Source of the DNA: Undibacterium pigrum
GTDB taxonomy: Bacteria > Pseudomonadota > Gammaproteobacteria > Burkholderiales > Burkholderiaceae_D
Reading direction: 5' to 3'
NCBI RefSeq assembly: GCF_003201815.1
Contig: NZ_QJKB01000002.1
Coordinates: 186,001-250,000 of the forward strand
DNA: 64,000 nucleotides
Below, piece by piece: positions 8,625 through 17,482 of this stretch (position 1 is the first letter of the stretch; each line of letters begins with the position of its first letter). The notes beneath the pieces were generated by a model that saw only the letters and a program-made list of their open reading frames with translations, was not told the DNA's origin and searched no databases. Position numbers and translations under genes: made by a program.

Positions 8625-9035
8625 ATCAAATATTTATTGCTGGAATTGCTTCACGGCCTGATTACAAGCCAGGTAAGTGAAACTGGGCTACAACAGCCGT
8701 GCTATTCATAAGGAGCAGAATTGTTCACACCTTACAGCGCAGCGTGTCATAAGGAAAACATCAGGCAAACCGGTACGCTTACTGCGTAGCCTCGACATCT
8801 TTTACACTGAGCAGTAGCATAAATGAAAACATTTAGAAATGTCACACAAAGTTAAAAATATATTTTAATCATGCTTAAAGATTAATTTATATACCGTGTC
8901 AGCTTGTGCATTGCATGTGCGTGACAGTGAAGTTTGTGCAGCAGGTGTGATCTGTTTTGTGATGACGAGAATACTCATTTGCAGAACTGCTGATTCGCAG
9001 TCTGCAAGCAAGAGTGTACTGAGCCTGTATTCAGG
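8625..9035. other. 411-base intergenic region with one hairpin and an AT-rich stretch
   Basis: No protein-coding gene is convincing here. At 8979-9007 a hairpin pairs TTGCAG/CTGCAA and ACTGC/GCAGT around a 6-base loop with one bulged A; it follows the end of hisC on the minus strand but lacks a T-run, so it is at best a weak terminator or 3' stabiliser. The stretch 8821-8900 is very AT-rich and lies upstream of the M16 peptidase, where its promoter should be. No clear -35/-10 pair was identified. Confidence 0.4.
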
Positions 9036-10100
9036 TCAGGCGGGATGGAGCAATAGCTTCAGCGCAGAGATCAGTGAGGCGGATTCTTCATCTGTACCTA
9101 TGGAAATCCGCAAGAATTCACTGATGCGCGGCAGCTTGAAATGGCGCACGATAATGCCGGATTCTCGCAAACCCAGGGCAATTTCTTCTGCCGCAAAACG
9201 AGGATGACGGGCGAAGATGAAATTCGTCGCTGATGGCAAGACTTCAAAATCCAGCTCCCGCATAGCTGCTGCCAGTCTCTCGCGCGTCGCCATCACTGCC
9301 TGACAAGTCTGCAAAAAATAATCCTGGTCTTCAAATGCAGCGATCGCGCCCGCCACTGCCAGCCTGTCCAGCGGGTAAGCATTGAAACTGTTTTTGACGC
9401 GGTTCAAGCCCGCAATCAAATCTGCATGCCCTGCCGCAAAACCTACCCGCAAACCCGCCAGCGAGCGAGACTTTGAGAGCGTATGCACGACCAGCAAATT
9501 GGGGTAGCGGTCTATCAAAGCAATCGCAGTCTCGCCACCAAAATCCACATAGGCTTCATCGATGACGACCACGCTGTCGCGATTATTTTTCAGCAGGAAT
9601 TCAATTTTTTCCAGCGGCACGGCGCAGCCGGTTGGCGCATTGGGATTGGCGAAAATAATCCCGCCATTTTCTTGCAGATAATCTTCTACATTGAGTTGAA
9701 ATTCGGCATCCAGTGGCACGCTGTGGTGAGCGATTTCATACAGGCCGCAATACACGGGATAAAAGCTGTAACTGATGTCAGGGAAGAGTAGAGGCTGCTG
9801 ATGTTTGAGCAAAGCCTGGAACACGTGGGCCAGCACTTCATCAGAGCTGTTACCGACAAAAACCTGGTCTGCCTGCAAGCCATAATAACTGGCGATGACG
9901 CTACGCAAATGATCTGAGCCGGGATCAGGATAGAGACGCAGGTCAGCATTGGTGGCTTGCTGTATCGCCGCCAGCACACGGGGTGAAGGCGGGTAAGGGT
10001 TTTCATTGGTATTGAGCTTGATGAGCCTGGCCATCTTTGGCTGCTCACCAGGGGTATAAGGGCTCAGCTTGTGGACAACTTCACTCCAGTATTTACTCAT
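9036..10100 (-). CDS. hisC: Histidinol-phosphate aminotransferase
   Basis: A 354-residue fold-type I PLP enzyme that converts imidazole acetol phosphate and glutamate to histidinol phosphate in histidine synthesis; some members also transaminate aromatic amino acids. Family marks are [12 protein letters not shown] near residue 30, ANPNAPTG at 151-158, DEAYVDF at 181-187, the PLP-binding lysine Lys210 in [12 protein letters not shown], and the C-terminal LRISIGT. It is not next to other his genes, as is usual for the second HisC copy (HisC2) in betaproteobacteria. It lies directly downstream of the marR gene on the same strand, 29 bases away. Confidence 0.92.
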   Translation of the reverse strand: MSKYWSEVVHKLSPYTPGEQPKMARLIKLNTNENPYPPSPRVLAAIQQATNADLRLYPDPGSDHLRSVIASYYGLQADQVFVGNSSDEVLAHVFQALLKHQQPLLFPDISYSFYPVYCGLYEIAHHSVPLDAEFQLNVEDYLQENGGIIFANPNAPTGCAVPLEKIEFLLKNNRDSVVVIDEAYVDFGGETAIALIDRYPNLLVVHTLSKSRSLAGLRVGFAAGHADLIAGLNRVKNSFNAYPLDRLAVAGAIAAFEDQDYFLQTCQAVMATRERLAAAMRELDFEVLPSATNFIFARHPRFAAEEIALGLRESGIIVRHFKLPRISEFLRISIGTDEESASLISALKLLLHPA

Positions 10101-10129
10101 GATTTGGTAATTTTTTAGCGAAAAATTGT

Positions 10130-10600
10130 TTACGTGCCGGTATCCAGATTGACTTTAACTCTTTGCAAGAGTTGCAGTAATTGCTGTTGTTCCTGACTAT
10201 CCATTGCCTGCAATGCCAGGGTATTAAGGCGTTTGGCCTGCTGGCGTAATGTAGTTAGCACGCTTTGTCCATCGGTAGTCAGTGTCAGCCTGACATTGCG
10301 CTTGTCGCTTTCATCGGCAACCGCATCAAGCAAGCCTTGATCACGCAAGCCCTTGATCAGCCTGGCCAGTTGCGCCTTGTCGCGGCCACTGTGCTTGGCC
10401 AGGTCACTCTGGGTAGAGCCAGGGTAATGGCCAAAATAGCTCAATACCTTGCCTTCCATATGGGTGATGTCGTGCGGGCCATCGCGCAAAGCCTGGTATT
10501 GCATGGAACGGTATTGATGCATGACCGTATGGATAAGGTCCAGCACCCCATCCTCATTATTTTCTTGAGAATGGTTGACATTGTCATTTGTTTTGCGCAT
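10130..10600 (-). CDS. MarR-family transcriptional repressor
   Basis: A 156-residue winged-helix regulator. The recognition region is [24 protein letters not shown] followed by the wing around [14 protein letters not shown], as in MarR. The longest frame begins with a TTG at 10618, inside a palindromic operator, so the ATG at 10600 is preferred; neither start has a good ribosome site, and a leaderless or still later start is possible. It is divergent from a siderophore-reductase gene with the operator between them, which suggests that it represses that gene and itself. hisC follows 29 bases downstream. Confidence 0.85.
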   Translation of the reverse strand: MRKTNDNVNHSQENNEDGVLDLIHTVMHQYRSMQYQALRDGPHDITHMEGKVLSYFGHYPGSTQSDLAKHSGRDKAQLARLIKGLRDQGLLDAVADESDKRNVRLTLTTDGQSVLTTLRQQAKRLNTLALQAMDSQEQQQLLQLLQRVKVNLDTGT

Positions 10601-10621
10601 TATAGTAGATATTGTCAACTA
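10575..10621 (+). promoter_or_regulatory. Divergent promoter with two palindromes, probable MarR operators
   Basis: A TTGACA at 10575-10580 and CATTAT at 10598-10603 are 17 bases apart and form a plausible plus-strand promoter for the siderophore reductase. Two palindromes cover it: TGACATTGTCA (10576-10586, perfect) and a 19-base imperfect palindrome at 10603-10621 with outer arms TAGT/ACTA that matches its complement at 15 of 19 positions. Both contain the TTGTCA/TTGACA core. Sites over the -35 box and the start point would let MarR block transcription in both directions. Confidence 0.5.
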
Positions 10622-10638
10622 ATTTGATGGGTGAATAA

Positions 10639-11376
10639 ATGAGTATAGCCTCTGAAACCAGCCGCGTACAACGCGTACGCCATGAAATCAAACGCCGTAA
10701 TCTGCAAGTTGTCCGTGTTGAAAGCCCTACCCCGCACTTCCGCCGCATCACTCTCAGCGGTGCTGATCTGCCAGGTTTTATCAGTGCCTCTTTTGATGAT
10801 CATCTTAAGCTGATACTGGGTGCCGACAGCGACAATGTTGTCATGCGTGATTACACGCCCAGGCATTACGATGCCACCAAAGGTGAACTGGTGCTGGAAT
10901 TTTCCATACACGGTGATGGCCCCGCTGCCGCCTGGGCCAGCCAGGCAGATGTTGGTCATAGCGTCACTGTCGCCGGGCCGCGTGGTTCTTTAGTCATCCC
11001 CACCGACTATGACTGGCATTTGCTGGCCGGTGATGAAACCGCCTTGCCAGCGATATCGCGACGCCTGGAAGAATTGCCAGCTGGAGTGCGCGCCATTGTC
11101 ATCCTGCAAGTACCACCAGCCGAACGCCGTGAATTAAGTAGCGCGGCAGATATCAGCATAGTCTGGGTAGATAGCGCACAAGAGTTTTTGGACACCCTGC
11201 GCGCCCTGCCTTTGCCAGCGGGTGATGGTTATGCCTGGTGCGCCGGTGAAGCTGCCACCATGGCTGCAACACGCCGCATACTGGCTGAAGAAAAAGGCCA
11301 TGCTGGTACTGCCATGCGGGTAGCGGCTTACTGGAAACATGGTTTGATTGCGCATCATGAAAACCTGGAAAGCTGA
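10639..11376 (+). CDS. Siderophore-interacting protein, NADPH-dependent ferric-chelate reductase (ViuB/YqjH family)
   Basis: A 245-residue flavoprotein that releases iron from imported ferric siderophores by reducing Fe(III) in the cytoplasm. The FAD-binding motif RDYTPR is near residue 70 and is followed by EFSIHGDGPAAAWA; the NAD(P)H domain shows GDETALPAI, WCAGE and the C-terminal YWKHG typical of the family. The start ATG at 10639 lies 39 bases downstream of the marR start. Regulation is likely by the divergent MarR repressor; I see no Fur box. A hairpin terminator follows at 11387. Confidence 0.92.
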   Translation: MSIASETSRVQRVRHEIKRRNLQVVRVESPTPHFRRITLSGADLPGFISASFDDHLKLILGADSDNVVMRDYTPRHYDATKGELVLEFSIHGDGPAAAWASQADVGHSVTVAGPRGSLVIPTDYDWHLLAGDETALPAISRRLEELPAGVRAIVILQVPPAERRELSSAADISIVWVDSAQEFLDTLRALPLPAGDGYAWCAGEAATMAATRRILAEEKGHAGTAMRVAAYWKHGLIAHHENLES

Positions 11377-11386
11377 TCATTGATGA

Positions 11387-11406
11387 AATCCGGCTACAGC
11401 CGGATT
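11387..11406. terminator. Bidirectional hairpin between convergent genes
   Basis: AATCCGGC and GCCGGATT pair perfectly around a TACA loop. The hairpin sits 10 bases after the siderophore reductase stop and one base before the convergent LysR gene's stop codon at 11408-11410, so it can end transcripts from both sides. It is followed on the plus strand by TCTCATTT, a weak U-rich tail. Confidence 0.6.
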
Positions 11407-11407
11407 C

Positions 11408-12298
11408 TCATTTGAACTCTTCCACCAAAAAATCAATAAATGCCCTGACCTTGGCAGGTTGCTGGCGGCGGCTCAGGTAATACACATACAGGTCAGCCGC
11501 TGGCAAGGTATAGGCGGGCAGGACTATCTGCAGCCTGCCGCTCTCCAGGTATTTATTCAAATCCCATTCAGAGCGCACCAGTATGCCGTGGCCATCGAGT
11601 GCCCAGTTCAGCACCACATCGCCATCATTGCTCGACACTGCCCCGCGCACCTTGACCAGCTCTTCCTTGCGCCCTTTTTCCAGACGCCAGGTGCCATATA
11701 CATCATCATTTTGCCGGTGCAGGATGCAGCGGTGATGATGCAGCTCAGCCGGTGTCTGTGGGTGCCCGGCCTGTTTCAGATAGGTGGGTGAGGCGCATAA
11801 AAAGCGCCGGTTGCTCATGAGCTTGCGGGCACCCAGGCGTGAATCGGGCAACTCACCAAAGCGTATCGCCAGGTCATAGGCTTCTTCTACCAGGCCTATG
11901 GGGCGGTCAGTCAGTTGCAATTGCACTTCGACTTCTTCATGCAGATGGGCAAAGCGTGACACCAGCGGTGCAATGTGGGTGCGGCCAAAGCCTGGTGTGG
12001 CGTTAATCCGTAACAAGCCCTTGGGTGTGCCGCGGCTGCTGGATACAGATTCTTCCATGTCGCGGATACTGCCCAAAATCTGCGTAGCTTGCGCCAGATA
12101 AGACTCGCCCTCGCTGGTCAGGCTGAGGCGGCGGGTAGTACGGTTAACCAGGCGCACGCCCAGGCGCTGCTCCATCAGCATCAGGCGTTTGGTCACCGCA
12201 GGCGGGGTGATACCCAATTCGCGTGCTGTCGCCGACAAACTGCCCAGCTTGGCCAGTAGCACGAAAAAAGTCAGCTCAGGGGCGATATCGATATTCAC
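11408..12298 (-). CDS. LysR-family transcriptional regulator
   Basis: A 296-residue regulator counted from the GTG at 12298. The helix-turn-helix is LSATARELGITPPAVTKRLMLMEQRLG, and the effector domain (LRINATPGFGRTHIAPLV, AYDLAIRFGELPDSRLGARKL, GHGILVRSEWD) belongs to the DsdC/GcvA-like branch. A longer frame begins at a TTG 24 codons upstream, but the family normally opens at this point. The gene is divergent from the tartrate dehydratase gene, the usual arrangement for a LysR activator and its target, so it probably controls D-tartrate use. The assignment of effector is inferred from context. Confidence 0.88.
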   Translation of the reverse strand: MNIDIAPELTFFVLLAKLGSLSATARELGITPPAVTKRLMLMEQRLGVRLVNRTTRRLSLTSEGESYLAQATQILGSIRDMEESVSSSRGTPKGLLRINATPGFGRTHIAPLVSRFAHLHEEVEVQLQLTDRPIGLVEEAYDLAIRFGELPDSRLGARKLMSNRRFLCASPTYLKQAGHPQTPAELHHHRCILHRQNDDVYGTWRLEKGRKEELVKVRGAVSSNDGDVVLNWALDGHGILVRSEWDLNKYLESGRLQIVLPAYTLPAADLYVYYLSRRQQPAKVRAFIDFLVEEFK

Positions 12299-12331
12299 TT
12301 GAAGTAAATAATGGTTTAAATGTGAGTGAAT
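12293..12331. promoter_or_regulatory. Inverted repeat in the LysR/tartrate-dehydratase divergent region
   Basis: ATTCACT (12293-12299) and AGTGAAT (12325-12331) are perfect inverted arms 25 bases apart and lie in the roughly 100-base region between the LysR gene and the tartrate dehydratase gene. The left arm overlaps the proposed GTG start of the LysR gene. Spaced inverted arms of this kind suit a LysR tetramer, although the classic T-N11-A box was not clear. Confidence 0.35.
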
Positions 12332-12402
12332 TATATCTCTTGAAATGAAGAGTAAGCTTTGACCATGCAAATTCCTTTTTACAACTGTCAGGACAAAGCC
12401 AA

Positions 12403-13569
12403 ATGAAAATCGTAGAAATCCGCGAACAAACCGTTCCGATCAGCTCACCCATACGCAATGCCTATATCGACTTCAGCAAGATGACGCTGAGCCTGGTGGC
12501 TGTCGTGACCGACGTGGTAAGAGATGGCAAGCGCGTCATCGGATACGGTTTCAATTCCAATGGCCGCTATGGACAAGGCAAGCTCATGCGCGAACGCTTC
12601 ATCCCGCGTGTACTGGAAGCTGAGCCAGAAAGCCTGGTCAATGATGCAGGCGATAACCTTGATCCACACAAGATCTGGAATTGTATGTTCACCAATGAAA
12701 AACCCGGTGGTCATGGTGAACGTTCAGTGGCTATCGGCACCATCGACATGGCAGTCTGGGATGCAGTCGCCAAGATAGAGGGCAAACCGCTATTCCGTTT
12801 GCTGGCAGAACGTTATGGCAATGGCACGCCAGACCGCAATATCTTTGTCTACGCAGCAGGTGGCTATTATTACCCCGGCCAGAACCACGACAAACTCAAG
12901 GATGAAATGCGCAGCTATATTGACCGTGGCTATACCGTGGTCAAGAAAAAGATAGGTGGTGCCTCACTGGATGAAGACTTGCGCCGCATTGACTCCATTC
13001 TCAGTGTGCTAGGCGATGGCCAGAAGCTGGCGGTGGATGCGAATGGCCGCTTTGATCTCGACACTGCCATTAAATATGCCAAGGCACTCTCGCAATACGA
13101 CTTGTTCTGGTATGAAGAACCGGGTGACCCGCTGGACTTTGAACTACAGGCAACATTGCGCAATTACTACCCCAATCCCATGGCAACAGGTGAAGACCTG
13201 TTCTCCATGCAGGATGCCCGCAATCTGATACGTTACGGCGGCATGCGCGCAGACCGCGACTGGTTGCAGTTCGATTGCGCCCTCAGCTATGGCCTCGTCG
13301 AATACCTGCGTACGCTGGACATGCTGCGTGAACATGGCTGGTCAGCCAAACGTTGCATCCCTCATGGCGGCCATCAGATGTCGCTGAATATCGCCGCTGG
13401 CCTTGGCCTCGGCGGCAATGAATCTTATCCCGACCTGTTCCAGCCCTATGGTGGATTTCCGGATGGTGTCAAGGTGGTCAACGGCCACATCCTTCTGCCA
13501 GAATTGCCAGGCATAGGTTTTGAAGGCAAGGCAGATTTGTATGTTGAGATGCGCAAACTGGCAGAATAG
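12403..13569 (+). CDS. tarD: D(-)-tartrate dehydratase, enolase superfamily
   Basis: A 388-residue enolase-superfamily enzyme that dehydrates D-tartrate to oxaloacetate. The sequence follows the characterised Bradyrhizobium TarD closely as I remember it: SSPIRNAYIDF, VVGYGFNSNGRYGQG-like segment near residue 48, NEKPGGHGERS, YAAGGYYYPG and CIPHGGHQMSLN. Catalytic positions are intact: the KKK segment at 181-183, metal ligands Asp212, Glu239 and Glu264, and His321. It is preceded by a divergent LysR regulator. No dedicated tartrate transporter is adjacent. The symbol is given on family resemblance and intact catalytic residues. Confidence 0.88.
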   Translation: MKIVEIREQTVPISSPIRNAYIDFSKMTLSLVAVVTDVVRDGKRVIGYGFNSNGRYGQGKLMRERFIPRVLEAEPESLVNDAGDNLDPHKIWNCMFTNEKPGGHGERSVAIGTIDMAVWDAVAKIEGKPLFRLLAERYGNGTPDRNIFVYAAGGYYYPGQNHDKLKDEMRSYIDRGYTVVKKKIGGASLDEDLRRIDSILSVLGDGQKLAVDANGRFDLDTAIKYAKALSQYDLFWYEEPGDPLDFELQATLRNYYPNPMATGEDLFSMQDARNLIRYGGMRADRDWLQFDCALSYGLVEYLRTLDMLREHGWSAKRCIPHGGHQMSLNIAAGLGLGGNESYPDLFQPYGGFPDGVKVVNGHILLPELPGIGFEGKADLYVEMRKLAE

Positions 13570-13669
13570 TGGATAGTGACTGGATAGCGGGTTTGAAGCG
13601 AACAACACAATTTAATGACAGGGTTCTGTTGCTGTATATTGGCGCACCGCAATTTCAATTTGTTTTAGC

Positions 13670-14536
13670 ATGTACAAACCCAGGCCTTTTTCGTCTGCAA
13701 GAAGCAAGCGAATATTCACTTTATTGGCATTGTCTATATTCCCTGCTTCTGTTCTTGCTGGCGATATCCTTAGCTGCAAGGACGTAAATGGCAAAACCAT
13801 TTATACCGACGACGGCGCAAAATGCGCAGGGCAGGTGCAAAAATTTCAGGGGCATGACTCTGCTAGCTCGGGCCTGGCAAACTACAGGTCGCCGCCACGT
13901 GTGTATCAAAGCATACCGGGAGACTGGAAAATATTGGTAGAGCAGGATATGGCAATTGCCGACCCCAAGCTGACAGCCAAAGCCAGCAGCAGATTACAGC
14001 AGGCTCTGGCCAGTATCCTGGAGAAATTACCTGCTGCATCACATGCCCATGTCAAAGGGCTTAATTTTTACCTGCTATGGGGACCAAATTCACCCAAGGG
14101 TGGGCAAAAAGGCGGGATGCGTGCGATTTTGCAATTCAATCCTGTTACCTACCCACTGTATGATCCTGTCTGGAAAAATGCCGTCATCATTTACAGTGCA
14201 ACAAACTTCGTTGCAGTGGATGAAGTGGTCGTGCGAAAAGACTTGAGCCATGAGATAGGGCACACCTGGCATCTGCGCGACTGGCCAGTGAAACATCCTG
14301 AAGTGACAGATGCCTTCCAGGCAGCAAAGCTCGCTGGCCTGTATAAAAATGTGGAAACCTATCAGGGCAAGATGCTGGACTCTGCCTATGCACTGGCCAA
14401 TGAAAGAGAGTATTTTGCCGAGCTGACGGCCATGTATTTCATGGGCAGTACCTACTATCCTTACGACAAAGCAGGCCTGAAAAAATATGATGCGCGTGGA
14501 TATCAGATGATAGAACAGTATTGGGGGATACGCTGA
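13670..14536 (+). CDS. Exported DUF4124-like protein with a lethal-factor-like HExxH metallopeptidase domain
   Basis: A 288-residue protein with a signal peptide (cleavage after VLA, residue 30). Residues 31-60 (DILSCKDVNGKTIYTDDG) resemble a DUF4124 module with two cysteines. The C-terminal half has a zinc motif HEIGH at residues 194-198 and, 47 residues later, NEREYFAEL (244-252). This closely parallels anthrax lethal factor, where HEFGH is followed by NEAEFFAE and the first Glu of that motif binds zinc; here that would be Glu245. I therefore read it as a gluzincin peptidase of the ATLF/M34-like group acting outside the cytoplasm. Substrate unknown; it ends 11 bases before a convergent gene. 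Confidence 0.72.
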   Translation: MYKPRPFSSARSKRIFTLLALSIFPASVLAGDILSCKDVNGKTIYTDDGAKCAGQVQKFQGHDSASSGLANYRSPPRVYQSIPGDWKILVEQDMAIADPKLTAKASSRLQQALASILEKLPAASHAHVKGLNFYLLWGPNSPKGGQKGGMRAILQFNPVTYPLYDPVWKNAVIIYSATNFVAVDEVVVRKDLSHEIGHTWHLRDWPVKHPEVTDAFQAAKLAGLYKNVETYQGKMLDSAYALANEREYFAELTAMYFMGSTYYPYDKAGLKKYDARGYQMIEQYWGIR

Positions 14537-14547
14537 TATCTGCCTTA

Positions 14548-15123
14548 TCAACAATACCAGCGCCAGGCCGCCAGCATTTGACTGGCATCTGCACTGCCAG
14601 CCAGTAATTTATCCAGATCATCAACAACCCGCGCACGTGCGGCGGCTGTCAATTCATAAGTCTCATCAAAAGCCTGCTCATCCAGTTCGTGCATGGTATT
14701 CGCGACGCAGGCGATGGCGGCAAAGGCTGTCAGCAAGTCTGGTGCGAATAACTGGAAATCAGGCTTGCCGCCAGCCAGCGCAAAATAGACTTGTCCTGAT
14801 ATGGTATCGAGCATGAAGGGATTGCTGCCTTCCGTCGCTATCACCAGCCAGTGGTCCTGCCACTCAGGCAGGCGCTCACCAGTATTGCCATGCCAGCGAT
14901 AGCAAGCCTGGCGCGACCATAAATGCTTCAATGTGGGAATGTCAACGGGGTTACCACCCGCAGCTATGCTTAAACCCATAGGCCCATGTTTTTCATGCAC
15001 CTCACCCCACGGGCCTATCTCTTCATAGAAGCTGGCAAGGGCAGCAGGCAGGGCTACTTCACCCTGCCATTCACTTGTCGCTTGCGGGCGCAATTCTCCC
15101 CAGGGTGACAGCAAGTCACGCAA
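14548..15123 (-). CDS. SUKH (SMI1/KNR4)-like protein
   Basis: A 191-residue protein. The opening LPAALASFYEEIGPWG is the hallmark of SMI1/KNR4 (SUKH) domains, and the later WLVIATEGSNPFMLDTISG matches the second conserved strand pair in which a residue after GSNPF contacts ligand. SUKH proteins are often immunity proteins of contact-dependent or polymorphic toxins, but solitary ones occur in many genomes. No toxin gene is adjacent. The frame opens at a TTG codon 20 bases after the alaC stop; there is no earlier ATG or GTG in frame, so the start is uncertain. Confidence 0.65.
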   Translation of the reverse strand: MRDLLSPWGELRPQATSEWQGEVALPAALASFYEEIGPWGEVHEKHGPMGLSIAAGGNPVDIPTLKHLWSRQACYRWHGNTGERLPEWQDHWLVIATEGSNPFMLDTISGQVYFALAGGKPDFQLFAPDLLTAFAAIACVANTMHELDEQAFDETYELTAAARARVVDDLDKLLAGSADASQMLAAWRWYC

Positions 15124-15143
15124 GACAGCAATAATGATCGTGC

Positions 15144-16397
15144 TTATTTTGTCACCCCATCATCCTTGAACATGGTTTTCAAACCACGCAAAGCCTGGCG
15201 TATGCGCGACTCATTTTCAATCAAGGCAAAGCGCACATATTCATCGCCATATTCACCAAAGCCTATGCCGGGTGAAACGCATAGTTTGGCTTTTTCCAGT
15301 ACCTGTTTGGAAAATTCCAGCGAACCCAGATGGCGGTAGTGCTCAGGGATATGTGCCCAGATATACATTGATGCTTTTGGTTTTTCCACCATCCAGCCCA
15401 GTTCATGCAAGCCTTTGACCAGTACATCGCGACGGCGCTGGTATTGGTCACGTATCTCATTGACGCAAGTCTGGTCACCTTCCAGCGCAGCAATCGCAGC
15501 TACCTGTACCGGTGTGAAACTGCCATAGTCATGGTAACTCTTGATACGGGCGAGTGCTGCCACCAGTTCCTTGTTACCGACCATGAAGCCTATGCGCCAG
15601 CCCGCCATGTTGTAACTCTTGGACATCGTGAAAAACTCGACGGCCACATCGCGTGCCCCTGGCACCTGCATGATGGATGGTGCCTTCCAGCCGTCGTAGG
15701 TGATATCGGCATATGCCAGGTCATGCACTACCAGGATATTGTGTTCTTTGGCCAGCTTGACCACGCGCTCGAAAAATTCCAGCTCCACACATTGCGCGGT
15801 GGGATTCGATGGAAAGCCAAAGATCATCATCTTTGGCTTGGGATACGTTTCGCGTATAGCTCTTTCGAGTTCCGCAAAAAAATCCACGCCCGGGCTCATG
15901 CGTATGGAGCGTATATCGGCACCGGCGATCACTGCACCATAGATATGGATGGGGTAGCTGGGGTTGGGCACCAGTACCGTGTCGCCCTTGTCCAATGTCG
16001 CCAGCATCAAGTGAGCCAGGCCTTCTTTCGAACCTATGGTGACGATGGCTTCGCTGTCAGGATTGATATCGACTTCGTAACGGCTCTTATACCAGTGCGC
16101 AATTGCACGGCGCAAACGGGGTATGCCCTTGGAGGCAGAATAACCGTGGGTGTCAGGGCGTTGTGCCACTTCGACCAGTTTTTCTACGATGTGTGCAGGT
16201 GTCGCGCCATCGGGATTACCCATGGACATATCAATGATGTCTTCGCCACGACGGCGTGCAGCCATCTTCAGCTCGGCAGTGATATTGAATACGTAAGGGG
16301 GGAGACGGTTGATACGAGCGAAAGAGAACTTTGTTGCAGGCGCAGGCGTGCCTTCAACAGCAGAACCCCGGCCCGGCGGAGTAGATGTATTTGTCAT
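15144..16397 (-). CDS. alaC: Alanine-forming glutamate-pyruvate aminotransferase, AlaC type
   Basis: A 417-residue fold-type I aminotransferase. Marks are [21 protein letters not shown], the phosphate-loop region [35 protein letters not shown], and the PLP lysine in [16 protein letters not shown]. AlaC makes alanine from pyruvate and glutamate. A frame extension of 55 residues upstream (rich in Arg and Ser, no homology) is not used; the ATG at 16397 starts the usual AlaC N-terminus and clears the divergent region. It is transcribed away from the peroxidase gene. Homoserine biosynthesis genes, which sometimes follow alaC in betaproteobacteria, are not here. Confidence 0.88.
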   Translation of the reverse strand: MTNTSTPPGRGSAVEGTPAPATKFSFARINRLPPYVFNITAELKMAARRRGEDIIDMSMGNPDGATPAHIVEKLVEVAQRPDTHGYSASKGIPRLRRAIAHWYKSRYEVDINPDSEAIVTIGSKEGLAHLMLATLDKGDTVLVPNPSYPIHIYGAVIAGADIRSIRMSPGVDFFAELERAIRETYPKPKMMIFGFPSNPTAQCVELEFFERVVKLAKEHNILVVHDLAYADITYDGWKAPSIMQVPGARDVAVEFFTMSKSYNMAGWRIGFMVGNKELVAALARIKSYHDYGSFTPVQVAAIAALEGDQTCVNEIRDQYQRRRDVLVKGLHELGWMVEKPKASMYIWAHIPEHYRHLGSLEFSKQVLEKAKLCVSPGIGFGEYGDEYVRFALIENESRIRQALRGLKTMFKDDGVTK

Positions 16398-16588
16398 GAT
16401 CTGAATTGTACGTAGCCCTTGCAATCCATAAGACTGCAAGAACGGGCGCCCGGAACCGTCCGAGCGACGTTGAAGCGATTTGCCTCGCGTTTGATTGTAG
16501 CGAGCAATCTGGATTTCAGCAAGATGCGTTATGCTTGCTAAAACAAATTTGTCGCTATTCAATCAATTCGAAAAAAGTGGAGCCGTAC

Positions 16589-17482
16589 ATGAACTTATTC
16601 CAGGAAGGCATATTACAGGCAGCCCCTGCCCATGCCGTTTATCTCAGTCTGAATATCAAGGCAGGTGCAGACGCAGTAACCGTCAAGAGCGTCGTGCGCG
16701 CACTGGCAGACAAGACCGATGGCCAGAGTCTGGTCATAGGCTTTGGTGTCAGCCTCTTGCAAGTATTGGGCAGCGAGATCGCAGGCATGAAAGAATTCCA
16801 TGGCATAGATGGCAGTCGCATGCGCCTGCCAGCGACACCTGCCGCATTGTGGTGCTGGTTGCGCCAGCATGAACGCGGTGACCTGGTTCGTCAATTACAT
16901 CAACTCCTTGCTTTGCTGGCACCCGCGTTTGAAGTGCAGCAGCAGGTTGATGCCTTCAAATACAAAGAAGGCCGTGACCTCAGCGGTTATGAAGATGGTA
17001 CAGAAAATCCGCATGACGATGCAGCCATCGCTGCTGCTTTTGTTGCGGGTGACACGCCAGGTCTGGCGGGTTCGAGCTTTGTCGCCATCCAGCAATGGCT
17101 GCACAAATTTGATCGTTTTGATGCCATGGCAACAGCAGACCAGGACAATGCCGTGGGCCGTCGACGAGTTGATAATGAAGAGCTGGAAGATGCGCCAGAA
17201 TCAGCCCACGTCAAGCGTACTGCACAAGAAGATTTCACGCCTGAAGCTTTCATGCTCAGGCGTTCCATGCCCTGGTCTGCACAGGATAAAGCAGGTCTGT
17301 ATTTTGTCGCCTTTGCCAATTCCTTCTACCCATTTGAAGTGCAGTTGAAACGCATGTCAGGTGCTGAAGATGGTGTCACTGATGCCCTGTTCCAGTTCAC
17401 GGTGCCGCAGACAGGCAGCTATTTCTGGTGCCCGCCCATGCAGGATGGCAAGCTCGATGTACGGCTATTAAATCTGATCTGA
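16589..17482 (+). CDS. DyP-type haem peroxidase
   Basis: A 298-residue dye-decolorising peroxidase, which uses hydrogen peroxide to oxidise dyes, phenols or other bulky substrates. The signature GYEDGTENP holds the catalytic Asp136, the proximal haem ligand is His207 in AHVKRT, and the distal Arg pair lies at 224-225 in LRRSMPW. It has no twin-arginine signal, so it is cytoplasmic or encapsulated. No encapsulin gene is next to it. The start ATG at 16589 replaces a 61-residue upstream extension without homology. Its last 15 bases overlap the 3' end of the convergent c-di-GMP gene. Confidence 0.9.
   Translation: MNLFQEGILQAAPAHAVYLSLNIKAGADAVTVKSVVRALADKTDGQSLVIGFGVSLLQVLGSEIAGMKEFHGIDGSRMRLPATPAALWCWLRQHERGDLVRQLHQLLALLAPAFEVQQQVDAFKYKEGRDLSGYEDGTENPHDDAAIAAAFVAGDTPGLAGSSFVAIQQWLHKFDRFDAMATADQDNAVGRRRVDNEELEDAPESAHVKRTAQEDFTPEAFMLRRSMPWSAQDKAGLYFVAFANSFYPFEVQLKRMSGAEDGVTDALFQFTVPQTGSYFWCPPMQDGKLDVRLLNLI

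Noticed and set aside
8896-9207. 103-codon plus-strand frame before hisC end
   Set aside because: No ribosome site and it runs antisense into hisC.
15405-16415. 336-codon plus-strand frame antisense to alaC
   Set aside because: It is a mirror frame of a strongly conserved aminotransferase gene; its translation is rich in His, Gln and Cys with no motif.
16398-16562. 55-codon N-terminal extension of alaC
   Set aside because: Arg/Ser-rich sequence with no homology; it would overlap the divergent promoter region of the peroxidase gene.
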